DNA of 64,000 nucleotides from Mycobacterium sp. 852013-50091_SCH5140682 (GCF_001665685.1 NZ_LZTB01000100.1:1-64000), one strand, 5' to 3'; counted from the first letter of the stretch, positions 52,722-62,115 are shown. Notes: a model not told the origin generated them from the letters alone. Numbers and translations are program-made.

Positions 52722-53792
52722 ATGACCAATTCGACGCACTCGGTGCTCGCCATGATCGGGGATCCGGTGCTGCGCGAAGATGCCGATCGCGTTGCCGCGG
52801 CTGCCGGTGTGTCACTCGTTCACGTCGGCGAACCGTCCGGCCGCAAGGCGTGGACGGCAGCTGCGGCAGTGCTTCTCGACGCCGACGCGGCGGCCCGCTG
52901 CGCCCGGCGGGCACTGCCGCGCCGCGACCGCGTGACGCTCGTCAGCGCCGCCGCACCTGCGCCCGCGGACTGGCAGGCCGCGATCTCGGTTGGCGCCCAA
53001 CAGGTGTTGACTCTGCCTGCCCAAGATGCCGACCTGGTGGCCGCGCTGTCGGCTGCTGCGGTGGCCGACGACGGCAGCCGCGGCCCGGTCCTGGCCGTCG
53101 TCGGATCCCGCGGTGGCGCCGGGGCTTCCGTATTCGCCGCCGCCTTGGCGCAGACTGCCTCCGACGCCGGCCCGGCGCTCCTGGTCGACGCCGATCCGTG
53201 GAGCGGCGGCATCGATCTGGTGATGGGCACCGAGGACGTGCCCGGTCTGCGCTGGCCCGACCTGGCACTGCAGAGCGGCAGGCTGGCATTCCCGGCGCTG
53301 CGCGACGCCTTGCCGCGCCGCAATCAGGTCAGCGTATTGTCCAGCGGCAGAACGGGTGTCGAGATCGATGCGGGCCCGCTCGGTGCGGTGATCGACGCCG
53401 GATGCCGTGGCGGTGCGACGGTGGTGTGCGACGTACCGCGACGTTGTACCGCCGCGGTGGAGGCCGCGCTGGATGCTGCCGATCTCGTCGTCCTCGTGAC
53501 GCCCGCCGACGTGCGGTCCTGCGCGGCGGCGACCGCGGCCCGCTCATGGCTGCTGGCCTGCAACCCGAATGCCGGTGTGGTGGTGCGTGGTCCGGCCCCA
53601 GGCGGGTTGCGGTCGGCCGAGGTGGCCCGCATCGTCGACCTGCCGCTGCTGGCCGCCATGCGGCCGGAGCCCGGCATCACCGAACGTCTCGAGCGCGGCG
53701 GCGTGCGGATGCGCCGGCGGGCACCGCTGGCCGGCGCGGCCCGCCGGGTGCTCACCGTGCTGGCCTCGCATCCCGCGGGGGCGGCGGCATGA
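52722..53792 (+). CDS. ssd: Septum-site-determining-like protein (Ssd), TadZ/CpaE-type
   Basis: 356 aa. The N-terminal receiver-like region is followed by a MinD/ParA-like ATPase: VLAVVGSRGGAGASVFAAAL (deviant Walker A without the usual Lys pair, quoted in part), LLVDADPWSGGIDL and VVLVTPADVRSCAA. It heads the tad/flp locus like CpaE/TadZ pilus-positioning proteins; in M. tuberculosis (Rv3660c) overexpression affects septation. ATG at 52722, after the 6C RNA. Coupled to tadA by ATGA. Confidence 0.86.
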   Translation: MTNSTHSVLAMIGDPVLREDADRVAAAAGVSLVHVGEPSGRKAWTAAAAVLLDADAAARCARRALPRRDRVTLVSAAAPAPADWQAAISVGAQQVLTLPAQDADLVAALSAAAVADDGSRGPVLAVVGSRGGAGASVFAAALAQTASDAGPALLVDADPWSGGIDLVMGTEDVPGLRWPDLALQSGRLAFPALRDALPRRNQVSVLSSGRTGVEIDAGPLGAVIDAGCRGGATVVCDVPRRCTAAVEAALDAADLVVLVTPADVRSCAAATAARSWLLACNPNAGVVVRGPAPGGLRSAEVARIVDLPLLAAMRPEPGITERLERGGVRMRRRAPLAGAARRVLTVLASHPAGAAA

Positions 53793-54949
53793 CCGCATCG
53801 CTGATCGAACGGGTCCGCGAGCGGTTGGCGACCGAAACGACCCCGCTGACGCCGGGCGTGGTCGCCGCGGCCATCCGGGCCGAATCCGGTGGGCTGCTGG
53901 GCGATACCGAGGTGCTGAGCAGCCTGCGGGTGCTGCAGACCGAACTGACCGGCGCAGGGTTGCTCGAACCGCTGCTGTCGGCCGACGGCACCACTGACGT
54001 GCTTGTCACCGCGCCGGACGCGGTGTGGGTGGATGACGGGAACGGCCTGCGCCGCACCACGGTCCGGTTCGCCGACGAGGCCGCGGTGCGCCGGCTGGCG
54101 CAACGACTGGCCCTGCTGGCCGGACGCCGCCTCGACGACGCACAGCCATGGGTCGACGGCCAGCTCACCGGGCCGGGCGCGGCCACCGTGCGCCTGCATG
54201 CGGTGCTGCCGCCGGTCGCGGTCGGCGGCACATGCCTGTCCCTGCGCGTCTTGCGGCCTGCCACCCAGGATCTGGCGTCCCTCACCGCATCCGGTGCCAT
54301 CGCGCCCGACGCGGCCGAGCTGCTGCACGCGGTCATCGATGCCCGCCTGGCGTTCCTGATCTCCGGCGGAACCGGGTGTGGCAAGACGACGTTGCTTGCC
54401 GCTCTGCTCGGCGCGGTGCCTGTGAGCGAACGGATCGTCTGTGTGGAGGACGCCGCCGAACTCGCCCCGCCGCATCCGCATCTGGTCAAGCTGGTGGCCC
54501 GCGGCGCCAATGTCGAAGGGATCGGGGAGATCACGGTCCGCGATCTGGTGCGGCAGGCCCTGCGGATGCGACCGGACCGCATCGTCGTGGGCGAGGTGCG
54601 CGGGGCGGAGGTCGTCGACCTGCTTGGTGCTCTCAACACCGGCCACGACGGCGGTGCGGGCACGGTGCATGCCAACAGCCCCGCCGAGGTGCCTGCCCGG
54701 TTGGAGGCCCTCGGTGCGCTCGGCGGTCTCAGTGCGGCCGCGCTGCGCAGCCAGGTGGCAGCCGCGGTGCAGGTACTGCTCCATGTCGGCAGGGACCGGC
54801 ACGGGCGGCGCAGGCTGGCGGAGATCGCGGTGCTGCAACGCGGTGTCGACGGTATTCTCGACGTGCGCACCGCATGGCACGCGGACGTCGGGTCTGCTTC
54901 CGGCGCAGGCGTTCTGCGCCGGATGCTCGTCGAGCGGGGTGTGTCGTGA
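53789..54949 (+). CDS. tadA: TadA/CpaF-type secretion ATPase
   Basis: 386 aa. Type II/IV secretion ATPase: N-terminal all-helical part, Walker A SGGTGCGKTTLL near 190, Asp box CVEDAAELAPPHPH, Walker B RMRPDRIVVGEVRGAE and His box TGHDGGAGTVHANS. Powers assembly of Flp-type pili from the cytosolic face. ATG overlaps the ssd stop; its stop overlaps the TadB start. Counterpart of Rv3659c. Confidence 0.92.
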   Translation: MTASLIERVRERLATETTPLTPGVVAAAIRAESGGLLGDTEVLSSLRVLQTELTGAGLLEPLLSADGTTDVLVTAPDAVWVDDGNGLRRTTVRFADEAAVRRLAQRLALLAGRRLDDAQPWVDGQLTGPGAATVRLHAVLPPVAVGGTCLSLRVLRPATQDLASLTASGAIAPDAAELLHAVIDARLAFLISGGTGCGKTTLLAALLGAVPVSERIVCVEDAAELAPPHPHLVKLVARGANVEGIGEITVRDLVRQALRMRPDRIVVGEVRGAEVVDLLGALNTGHDGGAGTVHANSPAEVPARLEALGALGGLSAAALRSQVAAAVQVLLHVGRDRHGRRRLAEIAVLQRGVDGILDVRTAWHADVGSASGAGVLRRMLVERGVS

Positions 54950-55716
54950 CCACCGCTGCGCTGGCACTCGCTGCGGCCCTGCTGGTGTGGCCCGCGGCAC
55001 CCCGTCGGCTGCGGGCGTTGCCCCGCCCCCCACGGCGGCGTCCATGGGTATTGCTCGCGCCGGTGCTGATCGCGCTGGCGTGGCTGGTGCCGATCCCGGT
55101 CGCGGTGGCGGTGGGCGCGGTGGTGGGCACCGTGGCACTGCGCCGTCATCGCCGAACCATGCAGCGGCGCCGAGCCGCCGAATCTGTTGCGCTGCAATCT
55201 GCGCTGGAGGTGTTGGTCGGTGAATTGCGGGTCGGGGCGCACCCGGTTGCGGCGTTCACCGTGGCAGCGCAGGAGGTCTGCGGCCCAGTGGCCGACGGGA
55301 TGCGTGCCGTGGCGGCGCGGGCGCGGCTGGGTGCCGATGTGGCGGCCGGACTCGACGATGTCGCGGTCGCGTCGCCGTTGCCGATGCACTGGCAGCGGCT
55401 CGCGGTGTGTTGGCGACTGGCGGAGGCCCGCGGTCTGGCTGTGGCCACGCTGATGCAGACCGCTGCGCAGGACATCGTTGAGCGGGAACGCTTTTCGGCT
55501 CGGGTCACCGCCGCCATGGCCGGTGCCCGCACCACCGCGGCCATGCTGGCCGGGCTGCCGGTTATCGGCATCGCGCTCGGGCAGTTGATCGGCGCGCAGC
55601 CCGTTGCGTTCCTGCTGGCCCCCGGTGTGGGCGGATGGCTGTTGGTCGTCGGAGTGCTGCTCGCGTGCGCCGGCCTGTTGTGGTCAGACCGGATCGTGGC
55701 CGGGGTGATGAAATGA
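54946..55716 (+). CDS. tadB: TadB-like pilus assembly membrane protein
   Basis: 256 aa. Two N-terminal helices (about 3-18 and 34-60), a cytosolic type II secretion F domain with ALEVLVGELRVGAHP and WRLAEARGLAVATLM, and two C-terminal helices (about 196-245). GTG at 54946 fixed by a 4-nt overlap with tadA. Counterpart of Rv3658c; expected partner of TadC in the pilus platform. Confidence 0.87.
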   Translation: MTTAALALAAALLVWPAAPRRLRALPRPPRRRPWVLLAPVLIALAWLVPIPVAVAVGAVVGTVALRRHRRTMQRRRAAESVALQSALEVLVGELRVGAHPVAAFTVAAQEVCGPVADGMRAVAARARLGADVAAGLDDVAVASPLPMHWQRLAVCWRLAEARGLAVATLMQTAAQDIVERERFSARVTAAMAGARTTAAMLAGLPVIGIALGQLIGAQPVAFLLAPGVGGWLLVVGVLLACAGLLWSDRIVAGVMK

Positions 55717-56285
55717 CTTGGGCAGCAATGTTTCTTGCGGTCGCGCTGCTGGTATCGGCGGATCGGCCCGCGACGCGGCTGCGGGTGCACCCGACGGCTG
55801 CGCCGCGACTGGCGGTGCGCTCGTCAGCCGACGACCCGCTGGCCGCTGCATCGACGTTCGAGTTGTTCGCCGCCTGCCTGTCCGCCGGGATGGCGGTGTC
55901 GAGCGCAGCGGCCGCCGCGGCGCCGTCGGCACCCGAACCACTCGCCGGGTTGCTCACCCGGTCCGCCGATCTACTCGCTCTGGGAGCGGACCCCGTGACG
56001 GCGTGGCCGAATGACGCTGGCCTGAAAGATCGCAATGCCGAAGCCCTGCTGCGGCTGGCCCGCAGGTCGGCATCGTCGGGCACGGCGCTGGCCCGGTCGG
56101 TCGCCGAATTGGCCGATCAGTCGCGACACGAAGCCGCCGCGGCGGCCGACGCGGCTGCCGAACGGGCCGGTGTGCTCATCGCCGGTCCGCTCGGGCTGTG
56201 CTACCTCCCGGCCTTTCTGTGTCTGGGGATCATCCCTGTCGTGGCGGGGCTCGCGGGAGACGTTCTGAGTTCGGGTTTGTGGTGA
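55713..56285 (+). CDS. tadC: TadC-like pilus assembly membrane protein
   Basis: 190 aa. ATG at 55713 overlaps the tadB stop. N-terminal helix, T2SF-like domain (LFAACLSAGMAVSSAAAAA, ALLRLARRSASSGTALARS), and two C-terminal helices (YLPAFLCLGIIPVVAGL). Shorter than typical TadC, as usual for mycobacteria. Counterpart of Rv3657c. Confidence 0.85.
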   Translation: MTWAAMFLAVALLVSADRPATRLRVHPTAAPRLAVRSSADDPLAAASTFELFAACLSAGMAVSSAAAAAAPSAPEPLAGLLTRSADLLALGADPVTAWPNDAGLKDRNAEALLRLARRSASSGTALARSVAELADQSRHEAAAAADAAAERAGVLIAGPLGLCYLPAFLCLGIIPVVAGLAGDVLSSGLW

Positions 56286-56312
56286 CATCGGTACACATCG
56301 GGAGGAAACATC

Positions 56313-56516
56313 ATGGCGGGCAATATGATTGCGCAGATCCAGACACGGTTGGCCGTGTTGGCGGTCGACGAGGACGGCATGTCGACGGTCGAATACGCCA
56401 TCGGCACCATCGCCGCGGCAGCCTTCGGCGCGATTCTCTACACCGTGGTCACCGGCGACTCGATCGTCACGGCGTTGACCAACATCATCAGCCGGGCGCT
56501 GAGCACCAAGGTCTAG
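56313..56516 (+). CDS. flp: Flp-type pilin (DUF4244)
   Basis: 67 aa. Positively charged start, then the processing region DEDGMSTVEYAIG (20-32) where prepilin peptidase would cut after Gly, with E+5 (VE) conserved, followed by one hydrophobic helix and a short Ser/Thr tail. GGGAGG lies 8 nt before the ATG. Major structural candidate of the pilus. Counterpart of Rv3656c. Confidence 0.88.
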   Translation: MAGNMIAQIQTRLAVLAVDEDGMSTVEYAIGTIAAAAFGAILYTVVTGDSIVTALTNIISRALSTKV

Positions 56517-56839
56517 GTGATCGTGGTGCGGTCACTGTCGAGGCGGCGTTCGCGATCGCGGCCCTGGTGGTGGTTCTTGCGTTGTGTCTGGCCGGGCTCA
56601 GTGCGGTGTCGATGCAGGTGCGCTGTGTCGACGCGGCGAGGGAAGCGGCTCGGCTGGCCGCGCGCGGTGACGATCGCTCGGCCACCGAGGTGGCCCAGCG
56701 CATCGCCCCGCGAGATGCGGTGGTGCAGTTGCGGCGTGACGGCACCCTCGTGGTGGCGCGGGTCAGCGTGGCCGCGGCGCTGCCGGGGCTCACCGTCACC
56801 GCGGACGCCGCCGCGGCGATCGAGCCGGGTGTGCGGTGA
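56516..56839 (+). CDS. TadE-like pseudopilin, start codon unresolved
   Basis: About 105 aa. DRGAVTVEAAFA followed by a long helix (IAALVVVLALCLAGLSAV) and CVDAAREAARLAARGDD is the TadE pattern (counterpart of Rv3655c). The conserved start begins within 5 nt of the flp stop in another frame, yet no ATG, GTG or TTG lies in this frame between about 56282 and that point. Either an unusual start codon, coupling or frameshifting from flp, or a base error in the assembly is involved. Confidence 0.72.
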   Translation, partial: GDRGAVTVEAAFAIAALVVVLALCLAGLSAVSMQVRCVDAAREAARLAARGDDRSATEVAQRIAPRDAVVQLRRDGTLVVARVSVAAALPGLTVTADAAAAIEPGVR

Positions 56840-57188
56840 CGCCGGTTCGGCCAGTGTGCTGGCTGCCGCGATGATCGGTGTGCTCGTCACGTTCACGGCA
56901 GCGGGTGCGAGTCTCGGTGCGGCGGTGATCGCGCGGCATCGGGCCCAGGCCGCAGCGGATCTGGGTGCGCTCGCGGCGGCGGGAGCGCTGATCGCCGGAC
57001 CGGATGCGGCGTGCCGCCAGGCGGCCACGGTCGCGTCGGCGATGCGCACCACGGTGGCGCAGTGCCGGGTGGACGGCCTCGATGTGGTGCTGACGGTGCA
57101 CGCCGAGGTGCGGCTCGGGCGGTGGGGAATCGGTCCGGCGACGGCTGCCGCCCGGGCGGGACCGAGTGAAACGGCCTCGGCCGCTTAG
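56829..57188 (+). CDS. TadG-like secretion-associated membrane protein
   Basis: 119 aa. GTG at 56829 overlaps the TadE-like stop by 11 nt. GDAGSASVLAAAMIGVLVTF forms the N-terminal helix; RHRAQAAADLGALAAAGAL is the typical TadE/G-like segment after the membrane helix. Counterpart of Rv3654c and last gene of the pilus locus. Convergent with the DUF5593 gene. Confidence 0.8.
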   Translation: MCGDAGSASVLAAAMIGVLVTFTAAGASLGAAVIARHRAQAAADLGALAAAGALIAGPDAACRQAATVASAMRTTVAQCRVDGLDVVLTVHAEVRLGRWGIGPATAAARAGPSETASAA

Positions 57189-58223
57189 CTATTCGATGAA
57201 ATCCAGGTCAGCAGTGGCAATCTCGGCTTCGGTGGGCAGCCGCAGAGCCACCAGGCCGGCGAAGGTGCCCGGCTCGAGTTCGATCCGGTTGATCGTGATG
57301 TGGATCGGGTGCCAGCTGTCGTCGGCCGCGCGCATCCGCAGCACCGCGGCCGTCATACCGCCGGCGAATTCCGTTGTCATCCTGGTCATGTGGCGCGCAT
57401 CGGCGGGATGTACGCGTGCGGGTCCGCCGTCGCTGCTGCGCCAGTCGAAGAAAGGAGCGGGCTCATCGAGCCATTTCAACAGCTTCCAGTTCTTGAGGTC
57501 GACCAGCGCGCGGTGCACGCCTGGCCGGGCGAGGCCGTCGAGGATGCGTTGTGCCAGGTAGTCGGCGGCGACCACGGTGCCCTCGCGCTCGCTGCGCCAG
57601 TTCATCGCCCGGCAGATCAGGTTGTCGGTGCCGTCGTCATCCGGCTCGAACGCCACGCGGGCCACGAATCCGACAGTGATCGGCTCGCCCCGGAAATCGG
57701 TGACATCCCACGTGGTGCAAAGGGTGTTGCCGGGTTCCGGTTTTATTGCCATCGACAACACTTTGGTTTCCCCGGCGTTGAGATCGCGGGTCGGCAGATC
57801 GTCGGCGAAGGCCCGTCCGTGGGTGGCCTCGGTTTCGGGATCCATACCGCTGTTACGTATGGATTCCGCAGTATCGGTCGCGACGCCATTGGTCAGGTCC
57901 CATTTCAGCGGGCCAGGAATGGGGCGTTGAGGTGGCTCGGCGTCGAGTGGACCGATCCAGACGTGCACGCCGTGGATCCGTCCGTCGGACATCTGCACCA
58001 CTTCGGTGCGGATCACGCGGTCGTTCTTCGGGGTGATACTGCTGAGGCCCTGACCAGCCCGCACGGTTGCCCCGATGGCGCTTTGGATGGCCATCAAGTT
58101 GGGGTTGCGGCGCAGAAACACACTGATCGGAACGAGGTTCTTCGTCTGAGAACCTCGGGCGACCACGGCGGGCTCGTCACCCAGTGTCTCCACGAGCAGC
58201 CAGTCGTGGGTCATGGCGGGCAT
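57189..58223 (-). CDS. DUF5593 (GAF/PAS-like) protein
   Basis: 344 aa, cytosolic. The N-terminal GAF-like domain has NPNLMAIQSAIGATVRAGQG (in part) and a middle RIHGVHVWIGP. A second PAS-like part with FFDWRSSDGGPARVHPADARH and a closing VALRLP lies at the C-terminus. Counterpart of Rv3651, where a structural PAS/GAF fold but no firm function is known. ATG at 58223 or 58214. Confidence 0.8.
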   Translation of the reverse strand: MPAMTHDWLLVETLGDEPAVVARGSQTKNLVPISVFLRRNPNLMAIQSAIGATVRAGQGLSSITPKNDRVIRTEVVQMSDGRIHGVHVWIGPLDAEPPQRPIPGPLKWDLTNGVATDTAESIRNSGMDPETEATHGRAFADDLPTRDLNAGETKVLSMAIKPEPGNTLCTTWDVTDFRGEPITVGFVARVAFEPDDDGTDNLICRAMNWRSEREGTVVAADYLAQRILDGLARPGVHRALVDLKNWKLLKWLDEPAPFFDWRSSDGGPARVHPADARHMTRMTTEFAGGMTAAVLRMRAADDSWHPIHITINRIELEPGTFAGLVALRLPTEAEIATADLDFIE

Positions 58224-58512
58224 TTTACCGGTGGTTTGGTGGCCGGTTATCTGCTGAGCAACGACGGAATCCGTCGCGGTCGGCGCCGGAATGCGGCTAC
58301 GGTTGCGTTTCCAGTGCGCGGGAGAGTTGCAAACATGAGTGGATTCAAGTACTTTGCCACTGCACCCGGCCTCCGGGATTGAGAACGGATCGCGTTGTCC
58401 GACCGTTCATTGCAACGTCTGTGTGTTCGGCGTGCCCGAACGTGGCAAAGAGATGTCGATCCGCGCAGTCGACCGTCGAGGGGTCGGTCGTCGTCGCGGT
58501 CGGGGGTCACGC

Positions 58513-60921
58513 TCAGGCATCATTCAGCGCGCCGAGCACCAGACGGAGTACCCGCACCGCGCCCGCTTTGTCGAGCGGATCGTTACCGTTGCCGCACTTC
58601 GGCGATTGGACGCACGAGGGGCAGCCGTGCGGGCACTCGCATGCCTCGATCGCCGCGGCCGTCGCGCCCCACCAAGTGCTCAACTGTCGGAATCCGCGGT
58701 CGGCGAATCCCGCCCCGCCCGGATAGCCGTCGTAGACGAAGATGGCGGGCAGCCCACCGACGCCGGAAGGCCCTACCGCCGTTGACACTCCGCCGATGTC
58801 GCCGCGGTCGCAACTGGCCACCAGCGGCAGCAGTCCGATCGCGGCGTGCTCGGCGGCATGCAAGGCGCCCGGTGTCGCCAACATGTCAATTCCGTACTCC
58901 TGCAACGCTTCCGGTGTGATGGTGCACATCACGGCCATGGTTTCCAGGGTGCTGGTGGGCATGTCGAGTTCGATGAAATCGATGACCTCGCCGTCCAGGC
59001 CGCGACGCAGATAGCCGACCACGCTGTTGCTCACCGAAACCGGCACCAGGCCGATGGTGACCGGCCCGTACGTGGACCGTTCGCCTGCTCCGGTGACGGC
59101 GATGTCGGTGATCTCGCGGGCGTAGGTGCGGTAATCGGGATCGGCGGCGTGCACAAACGCGATGCCGTCTTCGAAATCCAGTGAGTCGACGACATAACTG
59201 TCGCCCTGGTGCAGATAAACCGCACCCGGATGGATCGATGACGCCGCCTGCCCGGCGCCGGTGCTGCCCAGCATCCGGCCGGTGTCGGCCTCCAGGATGG
59301 CGATCTGTCCGCCGATGGAGCCGCGAATGTCCACTGCGGGATGCGGATCGGCGCCGGGGGCGGGGAAGTAGCTGCCTGCCCGGCGACGCAGCAAACCGTC
59401 GTCGACGAGTGTCGCGGCCACCGCGTCGGCGTCCCACCGGCGTACTTCAGCGTCGGTCAGCGGGAGTTCGACTGCGGCGCAGAGCAGTTGGGGACCGAGC
59501 ACATATGGGTTGGTGGGGTCGATGACCACCCGCTCGATCGGCTTGTCCAACAGCGCGGCGGGATGGTGCACGAGGTAGGTGTCAAGCGGATCGTCGCGCG
59601 CGATCAACACGATCAGCGCACCCTGCCCGCGCCGCCCGGAGCGTCCGGCCTGCTGCCAGAACGACGTGACCGTCCCGGGAAAGCCGGCCAGCACCACAGC
59701 GTCCAGACCGGCTATGTCGATGCCGAGTTCGAGTGCGTTGGTGGTGGCCAGCCCGCGCAGCTGCCCGTCGGCCAACGCACGCTCGAGCTCGCGGCGGTCC
59801 TCGGCGAGGTATCCGGCGCGGTAGGACGCGACGCGCTCCGCCAGCTCCGGTGCGGTGTCGGCCAATCGGGTCCGTGCGCCAAGCGCGGTGAGCTCGGCGC
59901 CGCGGCGCGACCTTACGAACGTCAGCGTGCGGGCGCCCTCTTCGACCAGATCGGCCATCACCCGGGCGGCTTCGGCGCCCGCCGAGCGCCGTACCGGAGC
60001 GCCGTTCTCACCCGTCAGATCCGGCAGCAGTGCCGGCTCCCACAGCGCGATGGTGCGGGCGCCCTGCGGCGACGCGTCGTCGGTCACCGCGGTGACCGTT
60101 TGACCGATCAACTCCGCGGCCGTGTCGGCCGGGGCGGAGGTGGTGGCGCTCGCGAAGATCACCGTCGGTGCGACGGACTCGGTGCCACTGGGCGCATAGC
60201 GCTCGCACAGCCGTAGCAGCCGGCGCAGCACCATCGCCACATTCGACCCGAAAATGCCGCGGTAGTAGTGGCATTCGTCGACCACGATGAACCTCAGATT
60301 GCGCAGGAACACCGCCCAGCGGGCGTGGTTGCGCAGCAGCGACAGATGGATCATGTCGGGATTGGAGAAGATCCACCGCGACCGCTCGCGCGCGAACCGT
60401 CGCACCTCGGTGGGGCTGTCGCCGTCGTAGGACACCGGCGCGACATCCCGTAGCGCGGTGATGGTTTCGGTCAGCACGTGAGCAGTGCGCAGCTGATCGT
60501 GTCCGAGCGCTTTGGTGGGGGACAAGTACAGCACCCGGGCTCGTGGATCGGTGGCCAAGGCCGACAGGATCGGCAGCTGGTAGGCCAGCGACTTGCCCGA
60601 CGCAGTACCCGTCGAGATGACCACGTGCCTGCCCTCGTGAGCCAGCTGGGCGGCGGCGAGCTGATGCGCCCACGGCGCGGTGATGCCCTGATCATGGAAC
60701 GCCCGCACCACATCTGGATGAGCCCACGCCGGCCACTCGGATGGGTGTCCCTCGCGCGGGGGCAAGTCGGCGACGTGCCGCAGCGGATGCTCGTCGGCGG
60801 GTGTGCCGTCGACCGCGCAGGCAAGCAGTTCCCGCCCGAAGCCTCTGCCTGATTGCTCCTCACGGCCTCTGCCTGATTGCTCCTCACGTCCGCGGCCCAA
60901 ATCCGACCCGCGATCCGACAC
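58513..60921 (-). CDS. sftH: SftH/Hrq1-type superfamily II DNA helicase
   Basis: 802 aa. Walker A STGTASGKSLAYQLPIL, DEAH-type box VVDECHYYRG, motif III SATTSAPADTA, motif V GIDIAGLDAVV, motif VI QQAGRSGRRGQG, then the DUF1998 zinc region ending ECPHGCPSCVQSPKCGNG with four Cys. 3'-5' DNA translocase/helicase clade of SftH and Hrq1. GTG at 60921 is fixed by AGGAGG 7 nt before it; the upstream frame is not conserved. The start has an 8-residue tandem repeat (GREEQSGR twice). Counterpart of Rv3649. Confidence 0.88.
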   Translation of the reverse strand: MSDRGSDLGRGREEQSGRGREEQSGRGFGRELLACAVDGTPADEHPLRHVADLPPREGHPSEWPAWAHPDVVRAFHDQGITAPWAHQLAAAQLAHEGRHVVISTGTASGKSLAYQLPILSALATDPRARVLYLSPTKALGHDQLRTAHVLTETITALRDVAPVSYDGDSPTEVRRFARERSRWIFSNPDMIHLSLLRNHARWAVFLRNLRFIVVDECHYYRGIFGSNVAMVLRRLLRLCERYAPSGTESVAPTVIFASATTSAPADTAAELIGQTVTAVTDDASPQGARTIALWEPALLPDLTGENGAPVRRSAGAEAARVMADLVEEGARTLTFVRSRRGAELTALGARTRLADTAPELAERVASYRAGYLAEDRRELERALADGQLRGLATTNALELGIDIAGLDAVVLAGFPGTVTSFWQQAGRSGRRGQGALIVLIARDDPLDTYLVHHPAALLDKPIERVVIDPTNPYVLGPQLLCAAVELPLTDAEVRRWDADAVAATLVDDGLLRRRAGSYFPAPGADPHPAVDIRGSIGGQIAILEADTGRMLGSTGAGQAASSIHPGAVYLHQGDSYVVDSLDFEDGIAFVHAADPDYRTYAREITDIAVTGAGERSTYGPVTIGLVPVSVSNSVVGYLRRGLDGEVIDFIELDMPTSTLETMAVMCTITPEALQEYGIDMLATPGALHAAEHAAIGLLPLVASCDRGDIGGVSTAVGPSGVGGLPAIFVYDGYPGGAGFADRGFRQLSTWWGATAAAIEACECPHGCPSCVQSPKCGNGNDPLDKAGAVRVLRLVLGALNDA

Positions 60922-61219
60922 TCCGTGACCTCCTGAAACGTCCCCCGGGGCTACCCACCCGGCTTTGTAAACGAATTGTTCACCACACAGTGCACGTCGA
61001 GACTGTCGCACCAGCGGAGAACGTGATTGACTAACGACGGTCGCAGCTTCTGTGTTTGTCACTCGCACTCGCAGGATCGTCGTTGCGATCGCGGTTCCTG
61101 CGAGGGTTGTAGGTCGGGTCAGTTCCGACGACTCCACGAAGGTATGGCGGTCGGAACGGGCCCGGTACGCCGGAAGTCGGTGGACCGCACCCGGTAAGAA
61201 GAGAAGGAAAGAACGAGAG
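60922..61219 (+). promoter_or_regulatory. cspA promoter and long 5' leader
   Basis: No gene. A 9-bp perfect stem (61068-61076 with 61096-61104, CTCGCAGGA/TCCTGCGAG) enclosing a 19-nt loop lies about 115 nt before the cspA ATG, consistent with a structured cold-shock leader. The leftward helicase promoter must also be here. Confidence 0.5.
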
Positions 61220-61423
61220 ATGCCACAGGGAACTGTGAAGTGGTTCAACGCGGAGAAGGGCTTCGGCTTCATCGCCCCCGAGGACGGCTCCGCCGACGTG
61301 TTTGTCCACTACACGGAAATCCAGGGTAGCGGCTTCCGCACCCTGGAGGAGAACCAGAAGGTTGAGTTCGAGGTCGGCCAGAGCCCCAAGGGGCCGCAGG
61401 CCACGGGTGTTCGGGCAGTCTGA
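61220..61423 (+). CDS. cspA: Cold shock protein CspA
   Basis: 67 aa, single cold-shock domain: GTVKWFNAEKGFGFIAPEDG (RNP1 KGFGFI) and ADVFVHYTEI (RNP2). Binds single-stranded nucleic acid and melts RNA structure. AAAGAACGAGAG lies before the ATG. A strong terminator follows. Counterpart of Rv3648c. Confidence 0.95.
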   Translation: MPQGTVKWFNAEKGFGFIAPEDGSADVFVHYTEIQGSGFRTLEENQKVEFEVGQSPKGPQATGVRAV

Positions 61424-61443
61424 GCCAACCCAACCCTGATAGG

Positions 61444-61485
61444 ACACCCCCGCGACAGTCCCACACCGGACACCCGCGGGGGTGT
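61444..61485 (+). terminator. cspA terminator
   Basis: Perfect 11-bp stem (61444-61454 with 61475-61485), 20-nt loop, followed by TCTGCTTTCTG. Confidence 0.75.
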
Positions 61486-61521
61486 TCTGCTTTCTGACGT
61501 CGGCTGGCCTACTGTCGATTT

Positions 61522-62115
61522 GTGAGCCAGCTGTCCTTTTTCTCGGCGGAGTCGGTGCCCCCTACGGTCACCGATCTCACCGGCTTGCTGGCCGGCCCGG
61601 GACAGATCGTGCTCGTGAACGTCGACGGGCAGCAGGCGGCCCGCATCTCCGTGGTGGTCGACGAGCCGTGGCGGGCGACTGCGCTGGCCGAGATGATGGG
61701 CCAGGCCGGATTGATGCCGGAGATCGCGCGTACCGACGAGAACACGCCGCTGGTGCGCACCGCGCTGGATCCTCAGCTGGTGCCGATCGCCCGGGAGTGG
61801 ACCAGAGGCGCCGTCAAGACGGTCCCGGCGGCCTGGCTGCCCGGTGCTCGGGAGCTGCGGGCCTGGACGCTGGCGGCCGGGACGCCCGAGGCCGACGACC
61901 GCTACCTGCTTGGCCTCGACCCGCATGCACCCGATACGCACGCTGCGCTGGCAGCGGCGATGATGCGGGTGGGCATCGCCCCGACACTTATCGGAACCCG
62001 CGGCTCGCACCCGGCGTTGCGGGTCAGCGGCAGGCGAAGGTTATCGCGCCTGGTAGAAAACGTGGGGGAACCACCGCGGGAGCCTGCTGCGTTAGCGCAC
62101 TGGCCACGTATTTAA
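61522..62115 (+). CDS. Conserved mycobacterial hypothetical (Rv3647c counterpart)
   Basis: 197 aa, cytosolic, no recognised domain. Starts MSQLSFFSAESVPP, with VVDEPWRATALAEMMGQAG and a central GLDPHAPDTHAALAAAMMRVG. GTG at 61522 with TACTGT 6 nt before it, so probably leaderless. Conserved between cspA and topA in mycobacteria, which suggests a real but unknown role. Confidence 0.78.
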   Translation: MSQLSFFSAESVPPTVTDLTGLLAGPGQIVLVNVDGQQAARISVVVDEPWRATALAEMMGQAGLMPEIARTDENTPLVRTALDPQLVPIAREWTRGAVKTVPAAWLPGARELRAWTLAAGTPEADDRYLLGLDPHAPDTHAALAAAMMRVGIAPTLIGTRGSHPALRVSGRRRLSRLVENVGEPPREPAALAHWPRI

